NCBI GenBank assembly: GCA_910574805.1
Contig: CAJTCV010000011.1
Span: 62,001 to 126,000, forward strand
Length of the DNA stretch: 64,000 nucleotides
From: Lachnospiraceae bacterium
GTDB lineage: Bacteria > Bacillota > Clostridia > Lachnospirales > Lachnospiraceae
Reading direction: 5' to 3'
A program made the position numbers and the translations under genes. A model generated the notes under the pieces. That model was not told where the DNA came from, made no database searches, and was given only the letters and a program-made list of their open reading frames with translations. Within the stretch, counting starts at the first letter, position 1; the number at the start of each line of letters is the position of its first letter. Of this stretch, positions 9,279 through 18,244 are shown one piece after another.

Positions 9279-9306
9279 ATTATACTATCTGAGAAAAAAA
9301 ATTCAA
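9279..9306 (-). promoter_or_regulatory. Promoter of the cbiL-ABC exporter operon
   Basis: Minus strand TTGAAT (9301-9306), 16-bp spacer, TATAAT (9279-9284). It is 35 bases upstream of the cbiL start and its transcript would not contain the riboswitch. Confidence 0.65.
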
Positions 9307-9332
9307 TAAGCCAGGGTATAACAATATGGAAT

Positions 9333-9361
9333 TGGTCATTTGTCCCGGAGCGTGTTATGAT
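9333..9361 (+). promoter_or_regulatory. Promoter driving the cobalamin riboswitch transcript
   Basis: TTGGTC (9333-9338), 17-bp spacer, TATGAT (9356-9361) with an upstream TG (9353-9354) giving an extended -10. The start site would fall about 35 bases before the conserved riboswitch core. Confidence 0.6.
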
Positions 9362-9402
9362 TGGATATAAGAAGCTGTGCCATGGCTGCTTCAGCATATG
9401 AT

Positions 9403-9640
9403 CCTGCAGGTGCCTCAAAAGGACAGAGTCCGGAAGAGGTGAAAAGGGAAACAGGTGAAAGTCCTGTACGAACTCGTCACTGTGAACAGGGAGTACGTCA
9501 GTCGGGAAATGCCACTGAGCGATCGGGAAGGCGGATGTCGTATGAAGATCTGTGAGTCAGGAGACCTGCCTGCAGAGCTGTCGGGGAGAGCCCCGGACCA
9601 CGAGTAACTGGTCGTAACAGATGAGAAGCGAAAGCAACAT
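9403..9640 (+). ncRNA. Cobalamin riboswitch
   Basis: The stretch contains the conserved series of a cobalamin aptamer: GGTGCC near 9409, AAGGGAAACAGGTGAAA with GTCCTGTAC near 9446-9475, CACTGTGA near 9479, and the B12 box AGTCAGGAGACCTGCC at 9555-9570. A terminator hairpin follows at 9662-9690, immediately before the CbiK lipoprotein gene, which fits transcriptional control. When cobalamin binds, the downstream chelatase/NEAT/FecBCD genes should be switched off. Confidence 0.9.
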
Positions 9641-9661
9641 CATATACGTCCTTTTGCCCGG

Positions 9662-9690
9662 ATTGCCGTATGGATACGGCAGTCTTTTTT
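9662..9690 (+). terminator. Riboswitch expression-platform terminator
   Basis: ATTGCCGTAT/ATACGGCAGT hairpin followed by CTTTTTT. It lies between the aptamer and the RBS of the next gene, so it is the likely regulated terminator of the cobalamin riboswitch. Confidence 0.85.
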
Positions 9691-9721
9691 CATGCATTAC
9701 AGGATTCAGGAGGGATATTTA

Positions 9722-10708
9722 ATGAAAAACAAAATGACAGTTTTGATGACGGCACTTATGGTTTTTGTCGTGTGCGTGACCGGATGCGGCAACACACAGA
9801 CAGCGGCAGAGCCTGCGCCCGCACCGGCGGAAGAGACGGAATCTGCACCGGAGAGTCCGGAGCCTGCTCCTGCACCGGAGAGTTCGGAGCCTGCACAGGC
9901 AGAGGAACCGGAGACAGAAGCGGATACAAGGCTTCTGGTGGTGAGTTTCGGCACCAGCTATAATGACAGCAGAGATATCACCATCGGGGCCATTGAGACC
10001 GACATCGCGGAGGCATTTCCTCAGTATGAGGTAAAACGGGCGTTTACGGCGCAGATTATCATTGATAAATTAAAGGAGCGGGACGGCCTGGAGATTGACA
10101 ATGTGACAGAGGCGCTGGACCGGGCAGTGGCCGACGGGGTGAAGAAGCTGATCGTGCAGCCGACCCATCTGATGAACGGACTGGAATACGGGGACCTGGC
10201 GGCGGAGCTGGATACTTACAAAGAGGACTTTGAGCAGATTGTGCTGGGCGAGCCGCTTCTGACCAGTGATGCGGATTATGAGGCGGTGATCAGGGCCATT
10301 ACGGACGCTACGAAATCTTATGATGACGGAGAGACAGCCATCGTATTCATGGGCCACGGGACGGAGGCGGAGTCCAATCAGGTATATGCCACTATGCAGG
10401 AAAAGCTTGGCGCTGCCGGATTTGAGCATTATTATATCGGAACCGTGGAGGCAGAACCTACGCTGGAGGATGTAGCAGCAGCCCTGAAGGAAGCAGGAAT
10501 TTATAAAAAAGTAGTGCTTCAGCCCCTGATGGTAGTTGCAGGAGATCATGCCAACAACGATATGGCAGGGGATGAGGAAGATTCCTGGAAGACCGTGCTG
10601 GAGGCGGAAGGCTATGAGGTAGAATGCCGGCTGGAAGGCCTTGGAGAGCTGGAGGGTATCCGGGATCTCTATGTAGAGCATGTGAAGGAAGCGGTCAATG
10701 AGCTGTAG
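9722..10708 (+). CDS. cbiK: Lipoprotein sirohydrochlorin cobaltochelatase (CbiK type)
   Basis: 328 aa. N-terminal signal with lipobox VTGC (Cys22), then a Pro/Glu/Ala-rich linker (about 25-70), then a full CbiK chelatase domain from TRLLVVSFGTSYNDSRD onward. Metal/porphyrin-site histidines are visible in VQPTHLMNGLEYGDL, VFMGHGTEAES and VVAGDHANNDMAGD. The class II chelatase inserts Co(II) into sirohydrochlorin, but this copy would sit outside the membrane, as described for the periplasmic CbiK of Desulfovibrio. Start at 9722 chosen from AGGAGG 7 bases upstream. First gene after the cobalamin riboswitch. It might instead act as a surface metal or tetrapyrrole binder. Confidence 0.88.
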   Translation: MKNKMTVLMTALMVFVVCVTGCGNTQTAAEPAPAPAEETESAPESPEPAPAPESSEPAQAEEPETEADTRLLVVSFGTSYNDSRDITIGAIETDIAEAFPQYEVKRAFTAQIIIDKLKERDGLEIDNVTEALDRAVADGVKKLIVQPTHLMNGLEYGDLAAELDTYKEDFEQIVLGEPLLTSDADYEAVIRAITDATKSYDDGETAIVFMGHGTEAESNQVYATMQEKLGAAGFEHYYIGTVEAEPTLEDVAAALKEAGIYKKVVLQPLMVVAGDHANNDMAGDEEDSWKTVLEAEGYEVECRLEGLGELEGIRDLYVEHVKEAVNEL

Positions 10709-10732
10709 ATGAGGAAACGGTAACGAGATGCT

Positions 10733-10770
10733 GCCCTGGTCCTGTGATACCGGATCAGGGCTCGTTTTCC
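10733..10770 (+). terminator. Weak terminator or attenuator after cbiK
   Basis: GCCCTGGTCC (10733-10742) pairs with GGATCAGGGC (10752-10761) with one G-T pair, followed by TCGTTTTCC. The T tract is short and interrupted, so partial read-through into the NEAT-like gene is likely. The rest of the 142-base gap holds only the next RBS (GGAGG). Confidence 0.5.
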
Positions 10771-10850
10771 GTGGATGCTGCTGCGGGACGGTCAGGGACT
10801 GCGGGAAGAACTGACGGGAACGGGACGGAATGAGAGGTCGGAGGTAAAAA

Positions 10851-11954
10851 ATGAGGGGCAGAACGGGGATCTTTGTGACAGTGGGGATGCTGCTTGGTCT
10901 GTGCCTGGCAATGAAGCCGGTGGCGGGACATGCAGCTGAGGGCGGAGGCGACGGGATCTCGTATGATCAGACAGCTTCCGAAGAAGATCAGGTGAAGCAC
11001 CGGGAGGTGGGAGTCGAAGGGATGTATCCGGTCTGCGGCGCGGATGTGGCGGATGGCGTTTATGAGGTGGAGGTGGAATCCAGCTCTTCCATGTTCCGGG
11101 TGGAGAAGGCAGAGCTTCAGGTCCGGGAGGGTGAGATGCGTGCGGTGCTGACGCTGGGAGGTACCGGATATCTGAAGCTTTTTATGGGGACGAAAGGGGA
11201 AGCGGCAGAGAGTGATCCTTCAGAGTACATTGGCTATACGGAGGACGAAGAGGGGCGGTATACATACGAAGTGCCGGTGGAGGCGCTGGATCTGCCCATC
11301 GATTGTGCGGCGTTCAGCAGAAACCGGGAAAAGTGGTATGACCGGCAGATCCTCTTCCGGGCCGGGAGCCTTCCGGACGGGGCGGTGCTTACAGAACTGC
11401 CGGACTATGAACAGCTGGAGCGGGAGGCGAAGGAGCGGCGGATAGAGGCCATGAGACAGGCGCAGGGCGCAGAGGCGGCAGAAGGGGAACAGCAGACCCC
11501 TGTAGAACCGGCATTTATCGAGCTGGAGGATGGAGAATATGCGGTCTCTGTGGAGCTGACCGGAGGGAGCGGAAGATCTGCAGTGGACTCTCCTGCGGGG
11601 CTTCTGGTGAGAGATGGTCGTGCTTTTGCACGGATCCGGTGGAGCAGCTCCAGCTATGATTACATGCTTGTGGGAGGACAGCGTTATCTTCCGGTCAATG
11701 AAGAAGGGTATTCCACATTTGAGATTCCGATCCTGATATTTGATGAGCCCATGGAAGTGATCGCGGATACCACTGCCATGAGTACGCCTCATGAGGTGGA
11801 ATATACGCTGGTCTTCCATGGGGATGATATTATGTCAACAGATGATACGCCGCAGGCAGCGGCGAAAAAGGTGGTCTGTATGGCGCTTGGCATCGCTGCC
11901 GTATGCGGACTGGTGTCATGGATCAGGGAGAGAAAGAGAAGGGTGCGGCGATGA
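10851..11954 (+). CDS. Surface protein with two NEAT-like domains
   Basis: 367 aa. Signal peptide (about 1-29), two related beta domains (about 66-180 and 222-325), and a C-terminal TM helix (about 340-356) with a basic tail. Each domain starts with DGxYxVxVE and continues with an LxVRxGxxxAxxxxxxxxY strand pattern; the second ends with STPHEVEYTLVF, like NEAT domains that bind heme or other tetrapyrroles. The classic heme-binding YxxxY signature is not clear, so the ligand may differ. It lies between a lipoprotein chelatase and a FecBCD-type importer, which supports capture and hand-over of a tetrapyrrole or metal chelate. Family assignment is from pattern, not alignment. Confidence 0.65.
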   Translation: MRGRTGIFVTVGMLLGLCLAMKPVAGHAAEGGGDGISYDQTASEEDQVKHREVGVEGMYPVCGADVADGVYEVEVESSSSMFRVEKAELQVREGEMRAVLTLGGTGYLKLFMGTKGEAAESDPSEYIGYTEDEEGRYTYEVPVEALDLPIDCAAFSRNREKWYDRQILFRAGSLPDGAVLTELPDYEQLEREAKERRIEAMRQAQGAEAAEGEQQTPVEPAFIELEDGEYAVSVELTGGSGRSAVDSPAGLLVRDGRAFARIRWSSSSYDYMLVGGQRYLPVNEEGYSTFEIPILIFDEPMEVIADTTAMSTPHEVEYTLVFHGDDIMSTDDTPQAAAKKVVCMALGIAAVCGLVSWIRERKRRVRR

Positions 11955-13099
11955 AGAGACAAAGACAGTGCATCCTGTGGCTCTGCGTTCTGACAGTGCT
12001 GCTGTGCATCTCCTGCGGCTCCGGAACCGGACAGGCGGGGGAAAGAGACCTCAGGATCAGTCCGGAGCTTACATACAGCGGCAGCATGGACCTTGTCTGT
12101 GCGGAGAAATTTGCAGTGGATTATTATGAAGAGGGGTACGCGCTTGTTACCATAGCGGAGGACGGGAGGTATCTGCTCGTCCCGGAGGGGCAGGAGGTGC
12201 CGGAGGGCCTTTCGGAGGATATCATACCCCTTGTGCAGCCGCTGGATCAGATCTATCTGTCGGCATCGGCGGTGATGGATATGTTCGCGGCGCTGGATGC
12301 AGTGGACCGGGTCCGGTTTTCCAGCCTGAAGGCGGAGGGCTGGTACATCGAAGAAGCGAGGGCGGCCATGGAGGACGGGGACATCCTGTACGCCGGGAAA
12401 TATTCGGCGCCTGATTTTGAAAGAATCGTCTCGGAGGGCTGCAGACTCGCCATAGAGAATACGATGATTTATCACACGCCGGAGGTAAAGGAACAGCTGG
12501 AGCGGTTCGGGATCCCGGTGCTGGTGGATTATTCCAGCTATGAGCCGGAGCCTCTGGGCCGGACGGAGTGGGTGAAGCTTTACGGCCTGCTGACCGGACG
12601 GGAAGAAGAAGCAGAGGAAATATTTGCGGAGCAGATGGAAGCATTTTCACGGGTCAGCGGGAAAGAGGCTCCTGGAAAGACGGTGGCATTTTTCTATATT
12701 ACCACCAACGGAGAGGCCAATGTGCGCAGAGCCTCTGACTATCTGCCGAAGATGATCCGGCTGGCGGGGGGCAGCTATCTTCCGGAACATACGGAAGAGA
12801 AGGCGGATACCGTGTCGTCCACCATGACCATGCAGATGGAAGAATTCTACGCTTCAGCCAGGGATGCGGATTATATCATCTACAACAGCGCCATTGAGGG
12901 GGAACTGTCCGCGGTAAAAGAGCTGACGGACAAGAGCAGCCTTCTGGAACATTTCCGGGCTGTGCAGGAGGGGCATGTATTCTGTACCACGAAGAACCTG
13001 TACCAGTCCTCCATGGAGCTGGGGACGCTGATTCAGGACATCCACCGGATGATGGCAGGGGAAGAGGACGGACTTACTTACCTGTATAAGCTGGAATGA
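11951..13099 (+). CDS. FecB/BtuF-type substrate-binding lipoprotein
   Basis: 382 aa. N-terminal hydrophobic segment ending in a lipobox-like CISC (Cys22), then a type III (cobalamin/siderophore) binding-protein pattern: QIYLSASAVMDMFAALDAVDRVRF near the start and a second lobe with GKTVAFFYITTNGEANVRR and ADYIIYNSAIEGEL. The ATG overlaps the previous stop (ATGA) and so is translationally coupled to the NEAT-like protein. The predicted role is to deliver a corrinoid, heme or metal chelate to the downstream FecCD-type permease; specificity cannot be read from sequence, but the riboswitch favours a corrinoid or cobalt ligand. Confidence 0.85.
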   Translation: MKRQRQCILWLCVLTVLLCISCGSGTGQAGERDLRISPELTYSGSMDLVCAEKFAVDYYEEGYALVTIAEDGRYLLVPEGQEVPEGLSEDIIPLVQPLDQIYLSASAVMDMFAALDAVDRVRFSSLKAEGWYIEEARAAMEDGDILYAGKYSAPDFERIVSEGCRLAIENTMIYHTPEVKEQLERFGIPVLVDYSSYEPEPLGRTEWVKLYGLLTGREEEAEEIFAEQMEAFSRVSGKEAPGKTVAFFYITTNGEANVRRASDYLPKMIRLAGGSYLPEHTEEKADTVSSTMTMQMEEFYASARDADYIIYNSAIEGELSAVKELTDKSSLLEHFRAVQEGHVFCTTKNLYQSSMELGTLIQDIHRMMAGEEDGLTYLYKLE

Positions 13100-13129
13100 T
13101 CTGAGCGGGGAAGGCAGGGGGAAGGATAT

Positions 13130-14140
13130 ATGATACACAGAAGAAGAGAAATGGCATACGGGATACTGACGCTTCTGGTGCTGGCGCTTTTGTTTGCCAA
13201 CTTATGTTCCGGGAGTGTCAGTATCCCTTTCGGGGAAGTGCTGAGGATCCTGGGCGGAAGGGGCGGGGATCCGGTGTTCTCGGATATCGTCCTGCAGATC
13301 CGTTTTCCCCGGGCGCTTGCAGCGGCGGTCCTGGGGGGCGCCCTGGCTCTGTCCGGGTATCTGCTGCAGACTTTTTTCCACAATCCCATCGCGGGTCCCT
13401 TTATCCTGGGGATCTCCTCAGGGGCGAAGCTTGTGGTGGCCATGGTGATGGTGGCGGCGCTTGGGAGGACCATGAGGGTCAGCTCCCTGGCCTTGATCCT
13501 GGCGGCCTTTATGGGAGCCATGATCTCCATGGGCTTTGTGCTGCTCATGTCCAGAGTCATGGATCAGATGTCCATGCTCATTGTCAGCGGAGTGATGATC
13601 GGCTATATCTGTACGGCTGTTACGGATTTTATCGTGACCTTTGCAGATGACGCGGACATTGTGAATCTGCACAACTGGTCGAAGGGGAGCTTTTCCGGTA
13701 TCGGCTGGGACAATGTGGCGGTGATGTCCGTAGTCATTTCTGCGGCGGTCTTCTGCATCTTTTCCATGTCCAAGCCCATCAGCGCCTACCAGATGGGAGA
13801 GTCCTATGCCTGTAATATGGGAGTGGATATCCGGCTGTTCCGGGGGATTCTGGTGCTTCTGTCCAGTATTCTGTCCGCCTGCGTGACCGCCTTCGCCGGT
13901 CCGGTGTCCTTCGTGGGGATTGCGGTGCCTCATCTGGTGAAAAGCCTGTTCGGGACGGCGAAACCTCTGTTTCTGATTCCCGGGTGCTTCCTGGGCGGGG
14001 CGGCGTTCTGCCTGCTGTGTGATCTGCTGGCCCGAGTGATGTTTGCGCCTACGGAACTGAGTATCAGTACGGTGACAGCGATCTTCGGCGCTCCTGTCGT
14101 GCTCTTTATCATGGTGCGCAGGAAGCGGGAAAGGGGGTAG
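13130..14140 (+). CDS. FecCD-family ABC importer permease
   Basis: 336 aa, about ten TM helices, FecCD/BtuC family: an early FPRALAAAVLGGALALSGYL motif, HNPIAGPFILGISSGA, and the coupling-helix region FAGPVSFVGIAVPHLVKSLF. Full family length. RBS GGGGGAAGGA precedes the ATG, 30 bases after the binding-protein stop. It forms the membrane channel of the riboswitch-controlled importer. Confidence 0.93.
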   Translation: MIHRRREMAYGILTLLVLALLFANLCSGSVSIPFGEVLRILGGRGGDPVFSDIVLQIRFPRALAAAVLGGALALSGYLLQTFFHNPIAGPFILGISSGAKLVVAMVMVAALGRTMRVSSLALILAAFMGAMISMGFVLLMSRVMDQMSMLIVSGVMIGYICTAVTDFIVTFADDADIVNLHNWSKGSFSGIGWDNVAVMSVVISAAVFCIFSMSKPISAYQMGESYACNMGVDIRLFRGILVLLSSILSACVTAFAGPVSFVGIAVPHLVKSLFGTAKPLFLIPGCFLGGAAFCLLCDLLARVMFAPTELSISTVTAIFGAPVVLFIMVRRKRERG

Positions 14141-14146
14141 GGCAGG

Positions 14147-15235
14147 ATGGCTCATCTGTATACGGAAGGACTGTCTGTGGGATATGAGGGGGTCCCTCTG
14201 ATCCGGGACATTTCTCTGAGAGTGGAGAAGGGAGAGATCCTGACTCTGATCGGGCCCAACGGTGCGGGGAAGACGACGATCCTGAAGAGCCTGATCCGGC
14301 AGCTGGCACCCCTGGGGGGAGCGGTCCGGCTGGATGGAAGAGAGATCTGTTCCATAAGCGGAAAGGAACTGTCCATGAAGCTCTCCGTTGTATTGACAGA
14401 CCGGGTGAGGACGGAGCTGATGACCTGCAGGGAGGTGGTGGCGACCGGCCGCTATCCTTATACCGGCCGGTTCGGCATCCTCTCGGAGAAGGATCGCCGG
14501 ATCGTCCGGGAGGCCATGGAGCTGGTGCACATTGAAGAACTTTCCGGGCGGGATTTCATGCAGATCAGCGACGGGCAGAAGCAGCGGGTCATGTTGGCCA
14601 GAGCCATCTGTCAGGAGCCGGAGCTTATTGTGCTGGATGAACCCACCTCTTTTCTGGATATGAAATACAAGCTGGAATTTTTATCCATTTTGCAGAACAT
14701 GTCCAGGACCAGGAGGCTGTCGGTCATCCTGTCTCTTCACGAGCTGGATCTGGCGGGCCGGATCTCGGATAAGATCGCCTGTGTCAGGGGGGACCGGATT
14801 GACCGGTTCGGAACGCCGGAGGAGATCTTTTCGGACGGATATATGCAGGAACTGTATGGGATGACGGTCGGTTCCTACGACGAGCGGACCGGGGATCTGG
14901 AGCTGGAGCCGGTGAAGGGGGCCCCCCGGGTGTTCGTCCTCTCCGGAGGTGGGAGCGGTACAGCCGTCTACCGGCGGCTGCAGAGAGAGGGGACGCCCTT
15001 TGCCGCCGGGATCCTGTGGGAAAATGATCTGGACTATCCGGCGGCCCGGGCGCTGGCGGCAGAGGTGGTCAGCGTGAAGGCCTTCTGCCGGATCCCCGGG
15101 AGCGCTCTCGTACGGGCAAAAGAACTGATTGACCGGTGCAGGCAGGTGATCTGCACCCTGGATGCAGACGGGGCGGGAGAATTCTACGGGGAACTGCCGG
15201 AGCTGCTGGAATATGCAAGAAGACAGGGGAAGTGA
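14147..15235 (+). CDS. FepC/BtuD-type ABC ATPase with an extra C-terminal domain
   Basis: 362 aa, about 100 residues longer than typical FepC/BtuD. The ATPase half (1-255) has Walker A GPNGAGKTT, Q-loop region VVLTDRVRTE, a divergent signature ISDGQKQRV in place of LSGGQ, Walker B LIVLDEPTSFLD and the switch His in LSLHELDLA. From about residue 258 an added domain begins with PRVFVLSGGGSGTAVYRRL and has an alternating beta-alpha look with a glycine-rich loop, suggesting a nucleotide- or ligand-binding regulatory fold. It is the last gene of the riboswitch operon. Confidence 0.9.
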   Translation: MAHLYTEGLSVGYEGVPLIRDISLRVEKGEILTLIGPNGAGKTTILKSLIRQLAPLGGAVRLDGREICSISGKELSMKLSVVLTDRVRTELMTCREVVATGRYPYTGRFGILSEKDRRIVREAMELVHIEELSGRDFMQISDGQKQRVMLARAICQEPELIVLDEPTSFLDMKYKLEFLSILQNMSRTRRLSVILSLHELDLAGRISDKIACVRGDRIDRFGTPEEIFSDGYMQELYGMTVGSYDERTGDLELEPVKGAPRVFVLSGGGSGTAVYRRLQREGTPFAAGILWENDLDYPAARALAAEVVSVKAFCRIPGSALVRAKELIDRCRQVICTLDADGAGEFYGELPELLEYARRQGK

Positions 15236-15251
15236 CATCCCTGTCTTTTTT
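15220..15251 (+). terminator. Terminator of the cobalamin-controlled importer operon
   Basis: AAGACAGGG and CCCTGTCTT form a stem that overlaps the ATPase stop codon and ends in TTTTTT. It closes the unit that began at the riboswitch. Confidence 0.85.
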
Positions 15252-15299
15252 ATATGTTTTTACACATTTTCAGAGAGAAGAACAAATGTTCACTTGCTG

Positions 15300-15329
15300 T
15301 TGCCTTTTTTCTGCCTCCTGTGCTATAAT
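15300..15329 (+). promoter_or_regulatory. Promoter of uvrA
   Basis: TTGCCT (15300-15305), 18-bp spacer, TATAAT (15324-15329) with TGC before it (extended -10). It is about 50 bases upstream of the uvrA start. I see no clear LexA (GAACnnnnGTTC) box here. Confidence 0.65.
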
Positions 15330-15380
15330 GGCGTAAGACACAGACAAAGACAAGCAGTCAACGACAGGAGTGAATGATAG

Positions 15381-18236
15381 ATGACAGAAGAACGAAGAAA
15401 ATATATCCGGATCCGTGGAGCCAACGAGCACAATCTGAAGAACATTGATCTGGAGATTCCGCGTAATGAGCTGGTGGTCATGACGGGCTTAAGCGGTTCA
15501 GGCAAGTCCTCCCTTGCTTTTGATACAATCTATGCCGAGGGGCAGAGACGGTATATGGAATCTCTGTCTTCCTATGCGAGGCAGTTCCTGGGCCAGATGG
15601 AGAAGCCGGATGTGGAAAGCATTGAAGGTCTCTCTCCCGCCATTTCCATCGATCAGAAGTCCACCAACCGCAATCCCCGTTCCACGGTGGGGACGGTGAC
15701 GGAGATCTATGACTATTTTCGTCTGCTCTATGCCAGAATCGGCATTCCTCACTGTCCAAAGTGCGGCAGGGAGATCAGGAAGCAGACGGTGGATCAGATG
15801 GTGGACCAGATTATGGAGCTGCCGGAGCGGACGAAGATCCAGCTGCTGGCGCCGGTGGTCAAGGGGCGTAAGGGAGAACATGCCAGGGTACTGGAGAAGG
15901 CCAGAAGGAGCGGCTTTGTCCGTGCGAAGATTGACGGCAGTGTCTATGAACTGTCGGAAGAGATCAAACTGGAAAAAAATATCAAGCATCTCATCGAGAT
16001 CATCGTGGACCGTCTGGTGGTGAAGCCGGGTATCGAGAAGCGACTGGCGGATTCCATCGAGACGGTGCTGGGACTGTCCGACGGGCTTCTGGTGGTGGAG
16101 GTGATCGGCGGGGAACTTCTGACCTTCAGTTCCAGCTATGCCTGCCCGGACTGCGGCATCAGCATGGAAGAGATCGAGCCCAGGAGCTTTTCCTTCAACA
16201 ATCCCTTCGGCGCCTGCCCGGACTGCTTCGGGCTGGGTTACAAGATGGAATTTGACGAGGAACTGATGATTCCGGACAAGTCCCTGAGCCTGTCAGAGGG
16301 CGCGATCCAGGTCATGGGCTGGCAGTCCTGTACAGATCCTTCCAGCTTCACCTATGGCATTCTGAAAGCGCTGTCGGAGGAATATTCCTTTGACCTGAAC
16401 ACGCCCTGTGAAGAGCTGCCGGAGAAGATTCGGGAAATCCTGCTTCACGGCACCGGAGGCCGGGAGATCCAGGTCCATTACAAAGGACAGCGGGGAGAAG
16501 GGGTCTATGGAGTGGCCTTTGAAGGGCTGGTGAAAAACTGCGAGCGCCGGTACCGGGAGACCGGTTCCGATACCATGAAGCAGGAGTATGAATCTTTTAT
16601 GCGCATTACGCCCTGCCGTTCCTGCAGGGGACAGAGACTGAAGCCGGGGTCTCTTGCCGTGACGGTCTGTGATAAGAATATTCATGAGGTGACGAATCAG
16701 TCGGTGAGGGATCTGCAGGTCTTTCTGGAGGGAATGGAGCTGACCAGGCAGCAGCTCCTGATCGGCGATCAGATCCTGAAGGAGATCCGCGCGAGGATCC
16801 GTTTTCTCATGGATGTGGGGCTGGATTATCTGTCTCTGACCCGGGCGACCGGGACCCTCTCCGGCGGAGAGGCCCAGAGGATCCGTCTGGCGACTCAGAT
16901 CGGCTCCGGTCTGGTGGGGGTCGCCTATATTCTGGACGAGCCCAGCATCGGCCTGCACCAGAGGGACAACGACAAGCTCCTGAATACTCTCTGCCATCTG
17001 CGGGATCTGGGCAACAGCGTCATCGTGGTGGAGCACGACGAGGATACCATGCTGGCGGCGGACTATGTGGTGGATATCGGTCCCGGAGCCGGAGAGCACG
17101 GCGGGCAGGTGGTGGCCACGGGGACTGCGCAGGAGCTCATGGACAACCCGGACTCCATAACCGGAGCTTACCTGAGCGGGCGGATCCGGATCCCGGTGCC
17201 GGAGACGAGAAGGACGCCCACCGGATGGATGACGGTCAAAGGAGCCAGGGAAAACAATCTGAAAAATATTGATGTGAGCTTTCCGCTGGGGGTGCTCACC
17301 TGCGTGACCGGCGTATCGGGCTCGGGGAAGAGCTCGCTGGTCAACGAGATTCTCTACAAGAGTCTGGCAAAAAATCTGAACCGTGCCCGGACGATCCCGG
17401 GGAAGCACCGTTCCATCGAAGGCATGGAACAGCTGGACAAGGTAATCTGTATCGATCAGTCACCCATCGGACGTACGCCCCGGTCCAATCCGGCCACCTA
17501 TACCGGTGTTTTTGACATGATCCGGGATCTCTTCGCCTCCACCTCCGATGCAAAGGCGAAGGGCTATAAGAAAGGGCGCTTCAGTTTCAATGTAAAAGGA
17601 GGCCGCTGCGAAGCGTGTTCCGGCGACGGGATCCTGAAGATTGAGATGCATTTCCTGCCGGATGTGTATGTGCCCTGTGAAGTTTGTCAGGGAAAGAGGT
17701 ATAATCGGGAGACACTGGAAGTAAAATATAAAGACCGGAACATCTATGATGTGCTGGATATGACGGTGGAAGAGGCTCTTGCCTTTTTCGAGCATGTGCC
17801 CTTTATCCGCCGGAAGATTGAGACACTCTACGATGTGGGGCTTTCCTATATCAAACTGGGGCAGCCGTCCACGACGCTGTCCGGCGGGGAGGCACAGAGG
17901 ATCAAGCTGGCCACGGAGCTGTCCCGCAGGAGCACCGGGAAGACGGTCTATATTCTGGATGAACCCACCACAGGCCTTCATTTCGCGGATGTCCACAAGC
18001 TGACGGAGATCCTCCAGCGTCTGGCATCCGGAGGCAATACGGTCATTGTCATCGAGCACAATCTGGATGTGATCAAGACGGCGGACTATATCATCGATAT
18101 GGGTCCGGAGGGCGGTGACGGCGGCGGGACCGTCGTAGCGAAAGGAACACCGGAGGAAATTGCAGAGATAAATGCCTCCTACACGGGCTGTTATGTGAAA
18201 AAGTATTTGCAAAAAGGAAAAACTGTTGTATCATAA
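15381..18236 (+). CDS. uvrA: UvrABC excision nuclease subunit A
   Basis: 951 aa, full length. Damage-recognition ATPase of nucleotide excision repair. It has two ABC modules: Walker [15 protein letters not shown] near residue 32 and GVSGSGKSS in the second half, two signatures ([17 protein letters not shown] and [16 protein letters not shown]), and zinc-finger pairs such as [10 protein letters not shown] with [12 protein letters not shown], and [11 protein letters not shown] with [10 protein letters not shown]. It acts in the cytoplasm with UvrB and UvrC, which are not in this window. It stands behind its own promoter. murB follows 8 bases later and may share the transcript. Confidence 0.98.
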   Translation: MTEERRKYIRIRGANEHNLKNIDLEIPRNELVVMTGLSGSGKSSLAFDTIYAEGQRRYMESLSSYARQFLGQMEKPDVESIEGLSPAISIDQKSTNRNPRSTVGTVTEIYDYFRLLYARIGIPHCPKCGREIRKQTVDQMVDQIMELPERTKIQLLAPVVKGRKGEHARVLEKARRSGFVRAKIDGSVYELSEEIKLEKNIKHLIEIIVDRLVVKPGIEKRLADSIETVLGLSDGLLVVEVIGGELLTFSSSYACPDCGISMEEIEPRSFSFNNPFGACPDCFGLGYKMEFDEELMIPDKSLSLSEGAIQVMGWQSCTDPSSFTYGILKALSEEYSFDLNTPCEELPEKIREILLHGTGGREIQVHYKGQRGEGVYGVAFEGLVKNCERRYRETGSDTMKQEYESFMRITPCRSCRGQRLKPGSLAVTVCDKNIHEVTNQSVRDLQVFLEGMELTRQQLLIGDQILKEIRARIRFLMDVGLDYLSLTRATGTLSGGEAQRIRLATQIGSGLVGVAYILDEPSIGLHQRDNDKLLNTLCHLRDLGNSVIVVEHDEDTMLAADYVVDIGPGAGEHGGQVVATGTAQELMDNPDSITGAYLSGRIRIPVPETRRTPTGWMTVKGARENNLKNIDVSFPLGVLTCVTGVSGSGKSSLVNEILYKSLAKNLNRARTIPGKHRSIEGMEQLDKVICIDQSPIGRTPRSNPATYTGVFDMIRDLFASTSDAKAKGYKKGRFSFNVKGGRCEACSGDGILKIEMHFLPDVYVPCEVCQGKRYNRETLEVKYKDRNIYDVLDMTVEEALAFFEHVPFIRRKIETLYDVGLSYIKLGQPSTTLSGGEAQRIKLATELSRRSTGKTVYILDEPTTGLHFADVHKLTEILQRLASGGNTVIVIEHNLDVIKTADYIIDMGPEGGDGGGTVVAKGTPEEIAEINASYTGCYVKKYLQKGKTVVS

Positions 18237-18244
18237 GAGATCAT

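Noticed and set aside
13418-14530. 370-aa minus-strand frame over the FecCD permease
   Set aside because: His/Gln-rich antisense of a permease with complete family motifs on the plus strand.
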